DNA of 64,000 bases from Methylobacterium mesophilicum. GTDB lineage: Bacteria > Pseudomonadota > Alphaproteobacteria > Rhizobiales > Beijerinckiaceae. Of the stretch, positions 1 through 7,987 are shown in pieces (the first letter of the stretch is position 1; every line of letters starts with the position of its first letter). The stretch spans positions 29,460 to 93,459 of the forward strand of contig NZ_BPQU01000022.1 of NCBI RefSeq assembly GCF_022179445.1, read 5' to 3'. The notes beneath the pieces are model-generated. The model searched no databases. It was given only the letters and a program-made list of their open reading frames with translations, and was not told where the DNA came from. The translations under genes were made by a program, and so were the position numbers.

Positions 1-518
1 CGCCCGATCCCCCCGCGCGCCATCGTACAGGTCCAGGCTTGGTCGCAGCGTCGGAAGCACAATCCTCCTCACACACACGCCGTGTCGCGCCCCTCGCCGG
101 CAGGCCATCGCCGAGATGCTGCGGAGGCCTGACAACTTCCCCTGGTCCAACGATCACTGTGTTCAAGCAAGAAAGTCCACGCCTGCGTCGACAAAGCATG
201 CGATGCTACGCTCGGGTCGGCGGACGCATCATCGGGTCTTCGCCCAAACGGCGCGAATCACGGGACGGACCCGGAATCCGTATAATCTCAGACGCGGCAA
301 ACGATTGGGCGCGGGCCGGAAACACTGGTGCAATGATTTTCGAAATCTGCAGACCGTCAGGATAGTTCACCTGACGGTTGTGCCAGAATTCCCTACCCGG
401 GGGCGCGAGCATGCACAGCGATCATGTCCGTTACGCACCCAGCAGAACAATTTTGTAACTTGCATTCGGGTGGAAGAAGTAGCAAATCGCGTGTGAGGGG
501 TACATCGGGAACCATGAA
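1..518. other. Intergenic region upstream of the MucR-like gene
   Basis: No convincing gene is seen here: the open frames overlap on several strands and none has a plausible ribosome site or recognisable protein. The stretch holds a perfect hairpin (353-378) and becomes AT-richer from about 430 to 490, which is where a promoter for the downstream MucR-like gene would be expected. MucR-type regulators commonly bind AT-rich DNA and autoregulate, so this is inferred to be the regulatory region. Confidence 0.5.
353..378. promoter_or_regulatory. Perfect 9-bp inverted repeat upstream of the MucR-like gene
   Basis: ACCGTCAGG (353-361) and CCTGACGGT (370-378) are exact reverse complements separated by 8 bases. 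It has no T-run after it, so it is not a standard intrinsic terminator. It could be a protein-binding site or a transcript hairpin; position 140 bp before the GTG start leaves both open. Confidence 0.4.
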
Positions 519-986
519 GTGACAGAAGAAGCGATTGTGCACACGCCTGACCTTATCGGCTTGGCGGGCGACGTCGTCGCCGCCTACGTGTCGAACAACC
601 CAGTTCCGGCGAGCGAGCTGCCGGCCCTGATCGCCCGGGTGCACGGCGCGATCGCAGGTCTCGCCTCCGGGACGAGCGCGGCCGCAGCCGGCGCCGAGGC
701 GCCCGTGGCCGTCGACAAGCCGAGCGCGGCCCAGATCCGCAAGTCGGTCCAGCATGACGGGATCGTCAGCTTCATCGACGGCAAGACCTACAAGACGCTG
801 AAGCGCCACCTGACCGCCAACGGCCTCAGCCCGCAGAGCTACCGCGAGCGCTACGGCCTGCCCACGGACTACCCGATGGTCGCCCCGAGCTACGCCGAGC
901 AGCGCTCCGCCCTCGCCAAGGCGATCGGCCTGGGCCAGCCCGGTGCCATGGCCGACCGCGAGCGCAAGGGTCGCAAGGCGGCCTGA
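519..986 (+). CDS. MucR/Ros-family transcriptional regulator lacking zinc ligands
   Basis: The 155-residue product carries the MucR/Ros signature in its second half (KTLKRHLTANGLSPQSYRER, then GLPTDYPMVAPSYAEQRSAL, roughly residues 88-130). MucR proteins are nucleoid-associated repressors/activators of exopolysaccharide, motility and cell-cycle genes. The start is GTG at 519; the nearby ATG at 514 is followed at once by an in-frame stop. Unusual point: there is no cysteine anywhere in the protein, and the usual His-x3-His at the end of the finger is broken (RHLTAN), so the C2H2-like zinc site is absent. Zinc-free Ros homologues are known in Mesorhizobium loti and still bind DNA, so loss of function should not be assumed. 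The family call is strong; targets are unknown. Confidence 0.88.
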   Translation: MTEEAIVHTPDLIGLAGDVVAAYVSNNPVPASELPALIARVHGAIAGLASGTSAAAAGAEAPVAVDKPSAAQIRKSVQHDGIVSFIDGKTYKTLKRHLTANGLSPQSYRERYGLPTDYPMVAPSYAEQRSALAKAIGLGQPGAMADRERKGRKAA

Positions 987-1256
987 TCGACAGCGACCTC
1001 GACGCCTCCGGCGGCGGATGCCGCCGAGGTCGTCCCGGCCACGTACGACCGGTGCGCACGCCCTCCGGATCCCTCATCCGTCGACCGCGTGCCACCTTCG
1101 ACGATCCCGGACTGCCACGTCGAACGGTCCGGCCCGTGATCGTTGCCCCGCAGCCACACATGTCTGCGACGTGGCCCGACACGGACAAGCTGCCACACTC
1201 TGCACAAAGCTGATGCCCACCCCGGTTCCTGAGAAGAACGGGTGCGGGGTCGAAGC

Positions 1257-1529
1257 ATGATGAAGCGTGAGCAGACGAACTCCGTGGTGGCCTTCCCGGC
1301 GCATATCGCGCCGACCGTGGCCGACGAGGACACCGCTTCGGTGATCGCCGTGCTGCAGGAGCAGCTCGCCCTCGCCCGCGAGGGGCGGCTGCGCTCGGTG
1401 GCGGTCGTCTCGGTCTCGACCGATGGCGAGGCGATCGGCACGCAATGGTCGTGCAAGGGCGCCGACATCTCCAGCCTGATCGGCAAGCTGACCGTGCTGA
1501 CCCACGACATGATGTCGGCCCGGAAATAA
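1257..1529 (+). CDS. Hypothetical small protein
   Basis: A 90-residue soluble protein of unrecognised family. It has a central amphipathic stretch (VIAVLQEQLALAREGRLRSV) followed by a segment (VAVVSVSTDGEAIGTQW) that looks like two beta strands, and ends DMMSARK. Two adjacent ATGs at 1257 and 1260 are possible starts; an in-frame GTG at 1242 would add five residues. It has no signal peptide or membrane segment. It stands alone between the MucR-like gene and the next exported protein. Codon use matches neighbours, so it is probably a real gene, but no function can be offered. Confidence 0.6.
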   Translation: MMKREQTNSVVAFPAHIAPTVADEDTASVIAVLQEQLALAREGRLRSVAVVSVSTDGEAIGTQWSCKGADISSLIGKLTVLTHDMMSARK

Positions 1530-1853
1530 TCGGCCCGCTATTTTTTGGCCCGCAGGCAGTTGGCCAGACAGTCGCTGGCCGGAAAGTCTTCGGTTCGCAC
1601 GCGGTCGGCGCATCGAGGCGTGGGGTCTATCCGGTCTTCCCGGGGGCCGGCCCGCCGGGGACGTACAGGTCCGCTCGCGCGCGCCATCGAGCACGGCATA
1701 GGAAGAACCGGGCCTGCGTGCCCGCGATCCGATGCCGCTTCGCCGAGTCTCGGGCCCGGGGGGCATCCGGGAGCGGCAGCCCTATCTCTGTGTCGCGGGG
1801 TCGGCGCAGCATGCGCTACGTCGTTCCCCAGCCCACAGAGGATCCACCCGCCG

Positions 1854-2216
1854 ATGAGACGCGTTCTGCTCGCCGCCGTGCTGGCCGCGTGGACCCTGCC
1901 GTCCGCACCCGCGATGGCCGAGGACGACAAGCGCACCGAGACCATCGAGGGCCTGGTGCGGATCATCGGCGCCCAGGCCGGCATCGTCCTGTATTGCCGC
2001 AAGATCTACACCGTGGACGACACGGTGTCCGAGGGCCTGTCCCGGACGGTCCGGAGGGCCCTCGACGCGGCCCTCGGCCGTCGAAAGGCTCAGACCGCCA
2101 TCGCGGAGGAAGGCCAACGCGTCGCCAAGACCATCGCGGAGGTCGGAGCGGACCAATGGTGCGCCGACCAGCGGGACATCCTCAACACGGACGGCGTCCG
2201 GGTCTTCGTCGACTGA
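1854..2216 (+). CDS. Exported hypothetical protein with two cysteines
   Basis: The 120-residue product begins with a signal peptide (MRRVLLAAVLAAWTLPSAPA, cleavage likely after AMA near residue 22), so it should be periplasmic. The mature part is about 97 residues, helical in look, with a Cys in VLYCRKIY and another in QWCADQ that could form a disulfide. It resembles the many short exported proteins of unknown role in Rhizobiales. The ATG at 1854 is chosen because the signal peptide starts exactly there; longer upstream frames add only GC-rich non-protein-like sequence. Function unknown. Confidence 0.65.
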   Translation: MRRVLLAAVLAAWTLPSAPAMAEDDKRTETIEGLVRIIGAQAGIVLYCRKIYTVDDTVSEGLSRTVRRALDAALGRRKAQTAIAEEGQRVAKTIAEVGADQWCADQRDILNTDGVRVFVD

Positions 2217-2462
2217 GCTGCCCGGCCCGCCTCCGTCACGGAAAGGAGCTTCCACGTTTTCCCCTGGCCTATCCGCCGCGGGTGTCAGATGAGGCAGCGC
2301 GATCCTCCGTCGTTCTGCAGTGCAGAACAGATTCCGGCCTTGTTCCCACTTGGAACGTCTGTCATGTTTCGACGGTGGACGTCCCGAAAGCAGATCACGC
2401 CGGCTGCGGACGTCCTGACAAGAGCCCAAAGGGCCAGCAAGCCGGCGTCGGAGGAACACGCC

Positions 2463-2645
2463 ATGTCCACACCGATCACCATCGCCGTCGCCCTCATCGT
2501 GTGCGGCGTCGCGGTCACCGCCTTCGCCTTCACCCGCGCCCCCCGGTCGAAGGACTTCGCGGGCTGGGACGTGATGTTCATGAGCGGGATCGGCGCCGTC
2601 GCGCTCGGGTTCCTGGCGACGCTGGTCGGGGTGGTCACCGGATAG
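2463..2645 (+). CDS. Small two-helix membrane protein
   Basis: A 60-residue protein with two predicted membrane segments (about residues 4-23 and 40-59) joined by a short polar loop (TRAPRSKDFAGWD). It starts at ATG 2463 after a GGAGG-like ribosome site. The longer frame reading into it from 2289 is not protein-like. It has no recognised family; small two-helix inner-membrane proteins like this are common in this genus. Confidence 0.6.
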   Translation: MSTPITIAVALIVCGVAVTAFAFTRAPRSKDFAGWDVMFMSGIGAVALGFLATLVGVVTG

Positions 2646-2757
2646 TGAGGCCACGCGCCGTCCTTTGAGGGCGGACGCGGACAATCCGATGCATTTCCGG
2701 AACCGGTTCTGAACCCGGCGCGCCGATCGTGCGCGCTTCGCAGTTCACGAGACGGCA

Positions 2758-3042
2758 ATGCTTGATCGACGGCGCGCCCCGCGCACGATGCTGAACGAGA
2801 CCGGCAGCATCTCCATCGACGAGCATCGCAGCCTGCCGTGCATCGTCTACGATCGCTCGCTGAGCGGCGTCCGCGTCGCCCTTCCGGACGCCGAGATCGT
2901 TCCGGAGCGCTTCGTGCTCAACATCGACGCGAGCAACGAGATCCTCGTCTGCCGCTCCGTGTGGCGCAAGGCGGAGGAGATCGGCGCGACGACCAACGAG
3001 CCGGAGCCCGAGCGGCCGAGCCTCCGTCGGACGCCGGCCTGA
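2758..3042 (+). CDS. PilZ-domain protein (probable c-di-GMP receptor)
   Basis: A 94-residue single-domain protein. Both halves of the PilZ c-di-GMP-binding signature are visible: an RxxxR motif at the N-terminus (DRRRAPR, residues 3-9) and DxSxxG (DRSLSG) about 30 residues later. PilZ proteins bind cyclic di-GMP and act on motility, polysaccharide or other targets through protein contacts. It has no attached output domain, as is typical for the small alphaproteobacterial PilZ proteins. It is monocistronic here. The window also encodes a PleD-type diguanylate cyclase (40164-41537), a possible but unproven source of its ligand. Confidence 0.82.
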   Translation: MLDRRRAPRTMLNETGSISIDEHRSLPCIVYDRSLSGVRVALPDAEIVPERFVLNIDASNEILVCRSVWRKAEEIGATTNEPEPERPSLRRTPA

Positions 3043-3063
3043 GCGTCCTCCGGCCGGCGCGCG

Positions 3064-3453
3064 TCAGCCGGAGCGCCGCGCGTTCCAACGGCCGCTGCAG
3101 GTGACGATCCCGCCGGTCGACCGCCACGTGCCGCTGCCGGCGCCCTGCGTGTCGAGGCTGCCGTCGATCGGCACCGTGTTCGAGCCGCTGATGATCGTGG
3201 CCGAGACGCGACCGCTCGACGAGACGCCGCCGTCGATGTCGACGTCGTCCCCCGGGATCGAGGCGTCGCTGTCCTTGATCTTGACCTGATAGCTCGTCGA
3301 GGCCGCGCAGGGCCCTTCGGAGGTCGTCGCCACGATGGTCCAGGCGCCGTCGTAGCGGTTCGGTATCTTGATCTTCTTCGTGCCCGCGAGGGCGGGCGTC
3401 AGGACGCCGACGATCAGGGTCGCGGTCAGGATCGGGACAAGGCAACGGGGCAC
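3064..3453 (-). CDS. Exported hypothetical protein, PAN-like disulfide pattern not established
   Basis: From the GTG at 3453 the product has 129 residues and a good signal peptide (VPRCLVPILTATLIVGVLTP, cleavage near ALA-GT). An AG-rich ribosome site lies just upstream; the longer frame to 3588 adds no protein-like sequence. The mature domain (RYDGAWTIVATTSEGPCAAS ... GGIVTCSGRW) looks like a small beta-rich periplasmic domain with one conserved-looking Cys near each end, resembling a large group of Rhizobiales secreted proteins that start with a YDGxW motif. Biochemical role unknown. Confidence 0.65.
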   Translation of the reverse strand: MPRCLVPILTATLIVGVLTPALAGTKKIKIPNRYDGAWTIVATTSEGPCAASTSYQVKIKDSDASIPGDDVDIDGGVSSSGRVSATIISGSNTVPIDGSLDTQGAGSGTWRSTGGIVTCSGRWNARRSG

Positions 3454-3621
3454 GGGGTCACTCTCGCTCGCGCCGCCGGGACCGACCACGCGGAGACAGA
3501 ACCGTGAGAGGCCGAAACGGTTGCCTTGGCCCTTCGGCGGGCACCTTCGCGCGTGACGACCGTTCTGTCCGTGCCGGGCCCGCCGCACGCGGGGCGCGGC
3601 ATCGCCTCCGGGGGACCCGCC

Positions 3622-3804
3622 ATGCCTGATCCGAGATCGCCCAGCGCCGACGAGGCGCCCGAGCCCGCGCTGCCGCAGGGCCTGCCGATGCCGCCGAATA
3701 CCGGCGACATGCCGCCGCCGCGGCTGCCGCCGGCCCCGGAGGACGATCCTGCGCCGCCGGCACGGGAGCCGGCGCCGGACATCGACGACGTGACGGGCCT
3801 GTGA
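3622..3804 (+). CDS. Proline-rich small hypothetical protein
   Basis: A 60-residue frame, about a quarter proline, with acidic residues and no folded-domain pattern (for example LPQGLPMPPNTGDMPPPRLP). A GGGGGA ribosome site precedes the ATG at 3622. Its stop overlaps the start of the next gene by four bases (GTGA), which suggests translational coupling and makes the gene more credible than its composition alone would. It may be an unstructured small protein. Confidence 0.45.
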   Translation: MPDPRSPSADEAPEPALPQGLPMPPNTGDMPPPRLPPAPEDDPAPPAREPAPDIDDVTGL

Positions 3805-4085
3805 AGACCGCCGGCCTCGCGCGGGGACCGCGGTCGCTGCGCGTGTGCCTGGGTCTGATCGCTTCGCTGGCGTCGGTGATGGGGGCCGACGCGGCCGAGC
3901 CGCTCACCGTCGAACGGCTCAGCGCCGACGGCTGGGAGATCGCCGGCTACACCGGCACCTTCGACAACCGGTCGTCCCTGATCCTGTTTCGGAAGAAGGA
4001 CACGCAGTACCTAGTTCAGTGCTCGATCCTGTACGACGTGACCCGCAATCCGCGCGTGATCACCAACTGCTACGAGCTGCACTGA
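3801..4085 (+). CDS. Exported hypothetical protein
   Basis: The 94-residue product has an N-terminal signal sequence (LRVCLGLIASLASVMGADAA, cleavage near residue 32) and a short mature domain with two cysteines (VQCSILYD and NCYELH) likely to pair in the periplasm. The GTG start overlaps the stop of the upstream proline-rich gene. The mature part (ADGWEIAGYTGTFDNRSSLI) resembles a small family of secreted Rhizobiales proteins, without known function. Confidence 0.62.
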   Translation: MKTAGLARGPRSLRVCLGLIASLASVMGADAAEPLTVERLSADGWEIAGYTGTFDNRSSLILFRKKDTQYLVQCSILYDVTRNPRVITNCYELH

Positions 4086-4161
4086 GCGGGTCGCGCCGGA
4101 TCGGGTCGAACTTCGGCGGCCCGCACCCGTTGGCGTCCGACCGCAAGGAACGGACGAACCC

Positions 4162-4467
4162 ATGACCCGTACGACGTTGACGCTCTCGGGCGCCCTGACC
4201 CTCCTGCTGGCCGGACCGGCCGCCGCGCAGGTGACCACCGGGGGCGCCGGCAATACCGGAGTCACCGCCCCGCCCACCACGGGCGGCGTCGGAGCCGGCA
4301 CCGTGGGCAGCGGACCGGGCGCCCCGATCACCACGGGCACGACCGCCAATCCCAGCAACTCCTCCGTCCCGGGCACGACACCGGGGGTGAACATCGGCGG
4401 CACGCCGACGAGCGGCCCGCCCGGCACCGGCGGCACCGCGGGCGGCCCGGCCCTCGGCAACCGCTAG
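4162..4467 (+). CDS. Exported Gly/Thr/Pro-rich low-complexity protein
   Basis: A 101-residue protein with a cleavable signal peptide (MTRTTLTLSGALTLLLAGPA, cleaved near AAA-Q). The rest is almost entirely Gly, Thr, Pro, Ser and Ala with no hydrophobic core, so it is probably disordered or a surface/periplasmic spacer. It lacks cysteine. A similar composition is seen in the larger exported protein at 7988-8833 in the same region. Confidence 0.6.
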   Translation: MTRTTLTLSGALTLLLAGPAAAQVTTGGAGNTGVTAPPTTGGVGAGTVGSGPGAPITTGTTANPSNSSVPGTTPGVNIGGTPTSGPPGTGGTAGGPALGNR

Positions 4468-4537
4468 ATCGTCCCGGGGGGCGGGGCCGGCCTTCCGCCG
4501 ACGGCGCCGCGAATCGACCCTCGCGCGCCGGGCCGGC

Positions 4538-4732
4538 TCACTCGCCCCAGTCGATATCCAGGGACCGCTCGAACGCGGCCGCCGACATCTCCTTACCCTT
4601 GGGATCGGCGACCACGATCTCCCGGAACCCGCGCCGGACGAGTTCCCAGGTCTTCTCCATGGCCTGCTCGTCGGTCCCGCACGCGAAGGTCATGACGCGG
4701 CCGGACGGATCGATCCCCTTGACGGTGAACAC
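4538..4732 (-). CDS. Small hypothetical protein
   Basis: A 64-residue protein. The GTG at 4732 is preceded by a strong GAGGAG ribosome site 7 bases away, and the protein-like part starts there (VFTVKGIDPSGRVMTFACGT). The pattern of a short beta hairpin, then a helix (DEQAMEKTWELVRRGF), then a strand (REIVVADPKG) suggests a small alpha/beta domain. It ends in an acidic DIDWGE. Several Methylobacterium genomes carry short proteins of this sort; no function is known. Confidence 0.6.
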   Translation of the reverse strand: MFTVKGIDPSGRVMTFACGTDEQAMEKTWELVRRGFREIVVADPKGKEMSAAAFERSLDIDWGE

Positions 4733-4853
4733 GACGCTCTCCTCAAATCCCCCGCCCGCATATAGCGCGGTGCACGCGATACTGCCCACCGACACCGGCG
4801 CTCCGGGACCCGTGAGGCCCCGGCGACGTTTCTCCGGACCAGGGAAGCCATGC

Positions 4854-5054
4854 ATGACTGATTCGCGAGAGCCCGCGCGCGTACCGGATCGGACGTTGCC
4901 GCCGGCCGACCCGGACTCGGAGACCGGCCCCGCGGAAGTCGAGCCGGGCGCCTCCAACAAGCCCCTGCCGATCAGCGACGACGCGCCCGAGGTCGGGCTG
5001 TCGCAGAAGGGCGGCGGCGAGGACGCGATCATCCGGCGCGAGACGGAGATCTGA
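4854..5054 (+). CDS. Small acidic hypothetical protein
   Basis: A 66-residue acidic, proline-containing protein starting at ATG 4854 with AGGGAAG upstream. The C-terminal half (PLPISDDAPEVGLSQKGGGE) looks like a conserved short motif rather than random sequence, but no family is recognised. It has no membrane or signal segment. The upstream divergent gene starts 122 bp away, so the two may share a promoter region. Confidence 0.5.
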   Translation: MTDSREPARVPDRTLPPADPDSETGPAEVEPGASNKPLPISDDAPEVGLSQKGGGEDAIIRRETEI

Positions 5055-5157
5055 CAGAATCCGGGGTCCCGTCACTCGCCGATCCCTGGACCTTCTCGCT
5101 TGTGCAGTGCACAACAGCCATGGCCGCGGCCAGACGTGCGGCCGAAGGAGACCAGTC

Positions 5158-5646
5158 ATGGCGAATATTCCCAGCTTCGAGGTCCCGCCGCAAATGCGCG
5201 ATCTGGCCGAAACCAGTGTCGAGCAGGCCCGCAAGGCGTTCGGAACGTTCATCGGTTCGGCGCGCCGTGCCACCGATACCCTTCAGGGCTCGACGGACCT
5301 GACCCGGACCAATGCGTCCGACATCTACGCCCGCAGCCTCGACTATGCCGAGCAGAACGTCCGTGCGGCGTTCGACCTCGCGCAGAAGCTCGCGGCCGCC
5401 AAGTCCTTCCCGGAAGCGATGCAACTCCAGGCCGAATACGTCCGCGAGCGATTCGCCGCGATGCAGTCCCAGGCCAAGGAACTCGGCGGCCTCACGCAGG
5501 GCGCGATGCAGCAGGGGGCGGAGCGCGCCAAGGCTGCGATGCAGCAGGGTGTCGACGAGACCCGCAAGGCAGTGAAGCAGGGTCAGGATGCGGCCCAGCA
5601 GATGGGCCACGAGACGCAGAACGCCGTCGACCAGGCGTCGCACTAA
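5158..5646 (+). CDS. Phasin family protein
   Basis: A 162-residue all-helical protein of the alphaproteobacterial phasin type: MANIPSFEVPPQMRDLAETS at the start, then a long amphipathic region (residues about 20-110) with the phasin features AFGTFIGSARRATDTLQ and AKSFPEAMQLQAEYVRERF. Phasins coat polyhydroxyalkanoate granules in the cytoplasm and control granule size. The tail (residues 105-162) is Gln/Ala-rich with repeated AMQQG units. The ATG at 5158 has a GAAGGAG ribosome site; an earlier frame opening at 5107 is not conserved-looking. Confidence 0.85.
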   Translation: MANIPSFEVPPQMRDLAETSVEQARKAFGTFIGSARRATDTLQGSTDLTRTNASDIYARSLDYAEQNVRAAFDLAQKLAAAKSFPEAMQLQAEYVRERFAAMQSQAKELGGLTQGAMQQGAERAKAAMQQGVDETRKAVKQGQDAAQQMGHETQNAVDQASH

Positions 5647-5703
5647 GCGCACACACCGGGGGACCCGGCCCTTCGGGGCCGTTGCCTCCGGGGCGGGCCG
5701 ACG

Positions 5704-5988
5704 ATGTTTCCTGTGCCGGCGGCCATCCCGGACGTGGAGTTGCCGATGATGTACGGGGAGGTGGGCCGCCTGACGGACGAGGCCGTCCGGCTCGGCATCC
5801 GCCAGGCGGAGAACGCGGCCCTTCTCGCGGTCGCGATACACTATGCCTGGCTCGACCTGTGGCTCGACAGCTACCGTGCGACGGGCGCTGCACTGAATAC
5901 AGGACCGGAGCAGCGCGCCCGGACCCGTCGCCTGATCGAGCGCGGCGTCTCACCGAGTCTCGCCGCGCAGGACCTGCACCTCGTCTGA
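5704..5988 (+). CDS. Hypothetical protein downstream of the phasin gene
   Basis: A 94-residue protein with a helical centre (EVGRLTDEAVRLGIRQAENA) that includes a moderately hydrophobic, tryptophan-containing stretch (AIHYAWLDLWLDSYRATGAA). It lies 57 bp after the phasin gene on the same strand. The helix pattern could let it associate with granules or with the phasin, but this is guesswork from position. No family recognised. Confidence 0.5.
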   Translation: MFPVPAAIPDVELPMMYGEVGRLTDEAVRLGIRQAENAALLAVAIHYAWLDLWLDSYRATGAALNTGPEQRARTRRLIERGVSPSLAAQDLHLV

Positions 5989-6049
5989 TAGCCGATCCGC
6001 CGAACCGGATCCCGGACCGGCGGATCGCGGCGCGACGACCGAGACGTGC

Positions 6050-6304
6050 TCAGCGGGCCGTTTCGGCCGAGGCCTGGACCATCGGCCGGACGACGGCCGC
6101 CACCGGGCTGCGGCCGGTCTGCATGGCCGACACGGGCTGGGGCGTGGTGGTCAGATCGTGAGCCGAGCGCACCTGCGTGGTCGCGCGGGCCTGGTCGCGA
6201 TACAGCGGCGGCGTCAGGTGAAGGTCGTCCTGCGCGAAGGCCGGGACGGTGAAGAGGGCGGCAGAGGTGAGCGCCGCCGACGCGAGGATGAGGATCGTGC
6301 GCAT
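6050..6304 (-). CDS. Exported hypothetical protein
   Basis: The 84-residue product starts at ATG 6304 with a textbook signal peptide (MRTILILASAALTSAALFTV, cleaved near AFA-QD). The short mature part (about 60 residues) has no cysteine and looks disordered (TQVRSAHDLTTTPQPVSAMQ). It is one of a series of very small secreted proteins in this part of the window. Function unknown. Confidence 0.55.
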   Translation of the reverse strand: MRTILILASAALTSAALFTVPAFAQDDLHLTPPLYRDQARATTQVRSAHDLTTTPQPVSAMQTGRSPVAAVVRPMVQASAETAR

Positions 6305-6975
6305 GGTGCGACTCCGGTTCGATCGCGGGATGCAATCGTTGAGTGCATGAGACCACGGATTTGTGCGTTGCGGTATGCTCATTCCGCATTGCAACATAAC
6401 GCAGGGCCGGCATGGTTTTGCAGTTTTCGCACCGCCGCCCGAGCGATATCCGTGTTCCGGCGCAGAACGCGCCATGCATTCGGGACAATTGAACTAAATT
6501 GCCATCCATAAACTCGAAAATATAAATTGATCACGCGCGAAATTTTATTTCACCGCGCGGGTCCCGGCGGGGGAAGCCTGCAGATCCTTCGGGCAGCCCT
6601 GTCGTCCTCGACCGTTCGCGGGCCTCGATCGCCCAACCTGGGACGCGTGCGCTGGCGCGCGCCGGCACCGCGCCGGCCGGGAGTGGGACGAAGAAACTTG
6701 AAGCTCCGCCCGGCGGCGTAGAAAAAAGTTCTCCCACTCTTTGGAGTCTCCCCCTTGTGCGCGGTCGGAGACGCGCGACATCTCCTGACGCTGCGTCGGT
6801 TCGGAGCCGGATGCTCCGGACCATGATGGGCCGGCCAGGGCGCCGCGTCGCTCGGATCGCGGCGGCGGGCGGACCGCGCAGCGTTCGCGACACGAATCGG
6901 CAACACGAACGCCAGGCTCACGTCACATGAGCCGGTTAGACAGGGTTCAATTCTGACGTCATCCGGAGCGCGCCC
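6305..6975. other. Intergenic region with an AT-rich core
   Basis: No supportable gene. The segment from about 6480 to 6555 is strikingly AT-rich for this genome and includes several A/T runs, so it is a likely promoter or a binding site for nucleoid proteins such as MucR. Open frames on either strand between 6530 and 6920 are arginine-rich and not protein-like. Confidence 0.45.
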
Positions 6976-7203
6976 ATGACGCCCGCAGACCTCGACAAGC
7001 GTGCCGAGTTGACCGTGTGGCCGAACCGCTCGCTCGGGCGGTCCGCCGAAGGGCGCCCCTACGCGACCCTGCGTGAGGCGCTTGCGGCGGCGGCCGAGGC
7101 GATCGCCGTGGGGGACGCACAGCCCTGGATCATCACCGAGGAGGGCGACGTGCTCTCACCGGGCTGGATCCGCGCCAACACCCGATCAAGCGCCCTGCAA
7201 TGA
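6976..7203 (+). CDS. Small hypothetical protein
   Basis: A 75-residue soluble protein (MTPADLDKRAELTVWPNRSL ... WIITEEGDVLSPGWIRANTR). The second half alternates helix (ATLREALAAAAEAIAVG) and two strands (PWIITEEGDVLSPGWI), a compact small domain seen in many short Methylobacterium proteins. It lacks signal peptide and cysteines. Start at ATG 6976. Role unknown. Confidence 0.6.
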   Translation: MTPADLDKRAELTVWPNRSLGRSAEGRPYATLREALAAAAEAIAVGDAQPWIITEEGDVLSPGWIRANTRSSALQ

Positions 7204-7240
7204 TGCCGGGCGTCAGCTGGCGGACGGTGAGCGGACCCGC

Positions 7241-7570
7241 TCAGCACCCGATGCAGATGTCGTGCACCACATGGGCCCGGCGGGGACCGGTCCGCTGGTT
7301 CGGCAACGGTCCATCCGTCGCGGGAAAGCCGCTGCCGAGCGCCTGAAACCGTCTGCGGCCGCCGGCCGGGTCGGCGGTCGCGGGTTGCGCCGGCGCCGGG
7401 GTGCCCGCATCGGCCGGTGGAGCCTGGCTCGGCGCGCTGTTTGCCATGCCGGGATCCGGAAGGGGCATCATCATCCCCTGCGCGGGCGCCGTCGGCGCGA
7501 ATTCGCCCGCCCGCGCGGCGACGGGCGCGCAGACCAGGGCGATCAGGATCAGCCGAGACCGCACCGGCAT
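7241..7570 (-). CDS. Exported proline/alanine-rich hypothetical protein
   Basis: The 109-residue product has a signal peptide (MPVRSRLILIALVCAPVAAR, cleaved near ARA-GE) and a Pro/Ala-rich middle (NSAPSQAPPADAGTPAPAQP). The C-terminus ends HVVHDICIGC with two cysteines three residues apart, which could form a disulfide or bind metal. No family recognised. Confidence 0.5.
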   Translation of the reverse strand: MPVRSRLILIALVCAPVAARAGEFAPTAPAQGMMMPLPDPGMANSAPSQAPPADAGTPAPAQPATADPAGGRRRFQALGSGFPATDGPLPNQRTGPRRAHVVHDICIGC

Positions 7571-7636
7571 GACGCTCTCTCCGCTTCTCCCGCAGGACGA
7601 TGACCGGCACGCCAGGGCGCGCCGGTCGGGTGAATC

Positions 7637-7903
7637 TCAGTAAGCCCGGCCGTAGAACGGCTTGGAGACCGGATGATATCGGTCACTCACCGGCCACGTA
7701 TAGGGCTGGTCTTTAGAGGTACGGATATCGGAGCCGAATTTAGAGGCGTTGAACCCGATGCCGTGGAGGGCGCCGGTCCGGCCCTTGGCACCCGGGGTCG
7801 CGGACGCGGCATCGCGTGCCAGCGCCGCGCTCGACAGCCCCACGACGAGAATGGCCGCACACGAAACGCGGCCCCGCATAACGGCTCTCCTGACCTCTTG
7901 CAT
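7637..7903 (-). CDS. Exported hypothetical protein
   Basis: From ATG 7903 the product has 88 residues; a second start at ATG 7879 (80 residues) places the signal peptide (MRGRVSCAAILVVGLSSAAL) right at the N-terminus. Both have good ribosome sites (GGGAGG and AGGAG), so the start is undecided. The mature part ends in an aromatic segment (DQPYTWPVSDRYHPVSKPFY). Function unknown. Confidence 0.5.
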   Translation of the reverse strand: MQEVRRAVMRGRVSCAAILVVGLSSAALARDAASATPGAKGRTGALHGIGFNASKFGSDIRTSKDQPYTWPVSDRYHPVSKPFYGRAY

Positions 7904-7987
7904 CGTCGCCTCCCTTCCCGGCCGAGGTGCCGGACTTCAAGCAACGGCAGCGCTTCCGCGGGGGTTCCGCCCGTCCGCGCCGCGGCG

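Noticed and set aside
6531..6893. Possible minus-strand gene of 120 residues
   Set aside because: It is arginine-rich, competes with two other overlapping frames, and covers an AT-rich promoter-like segment.
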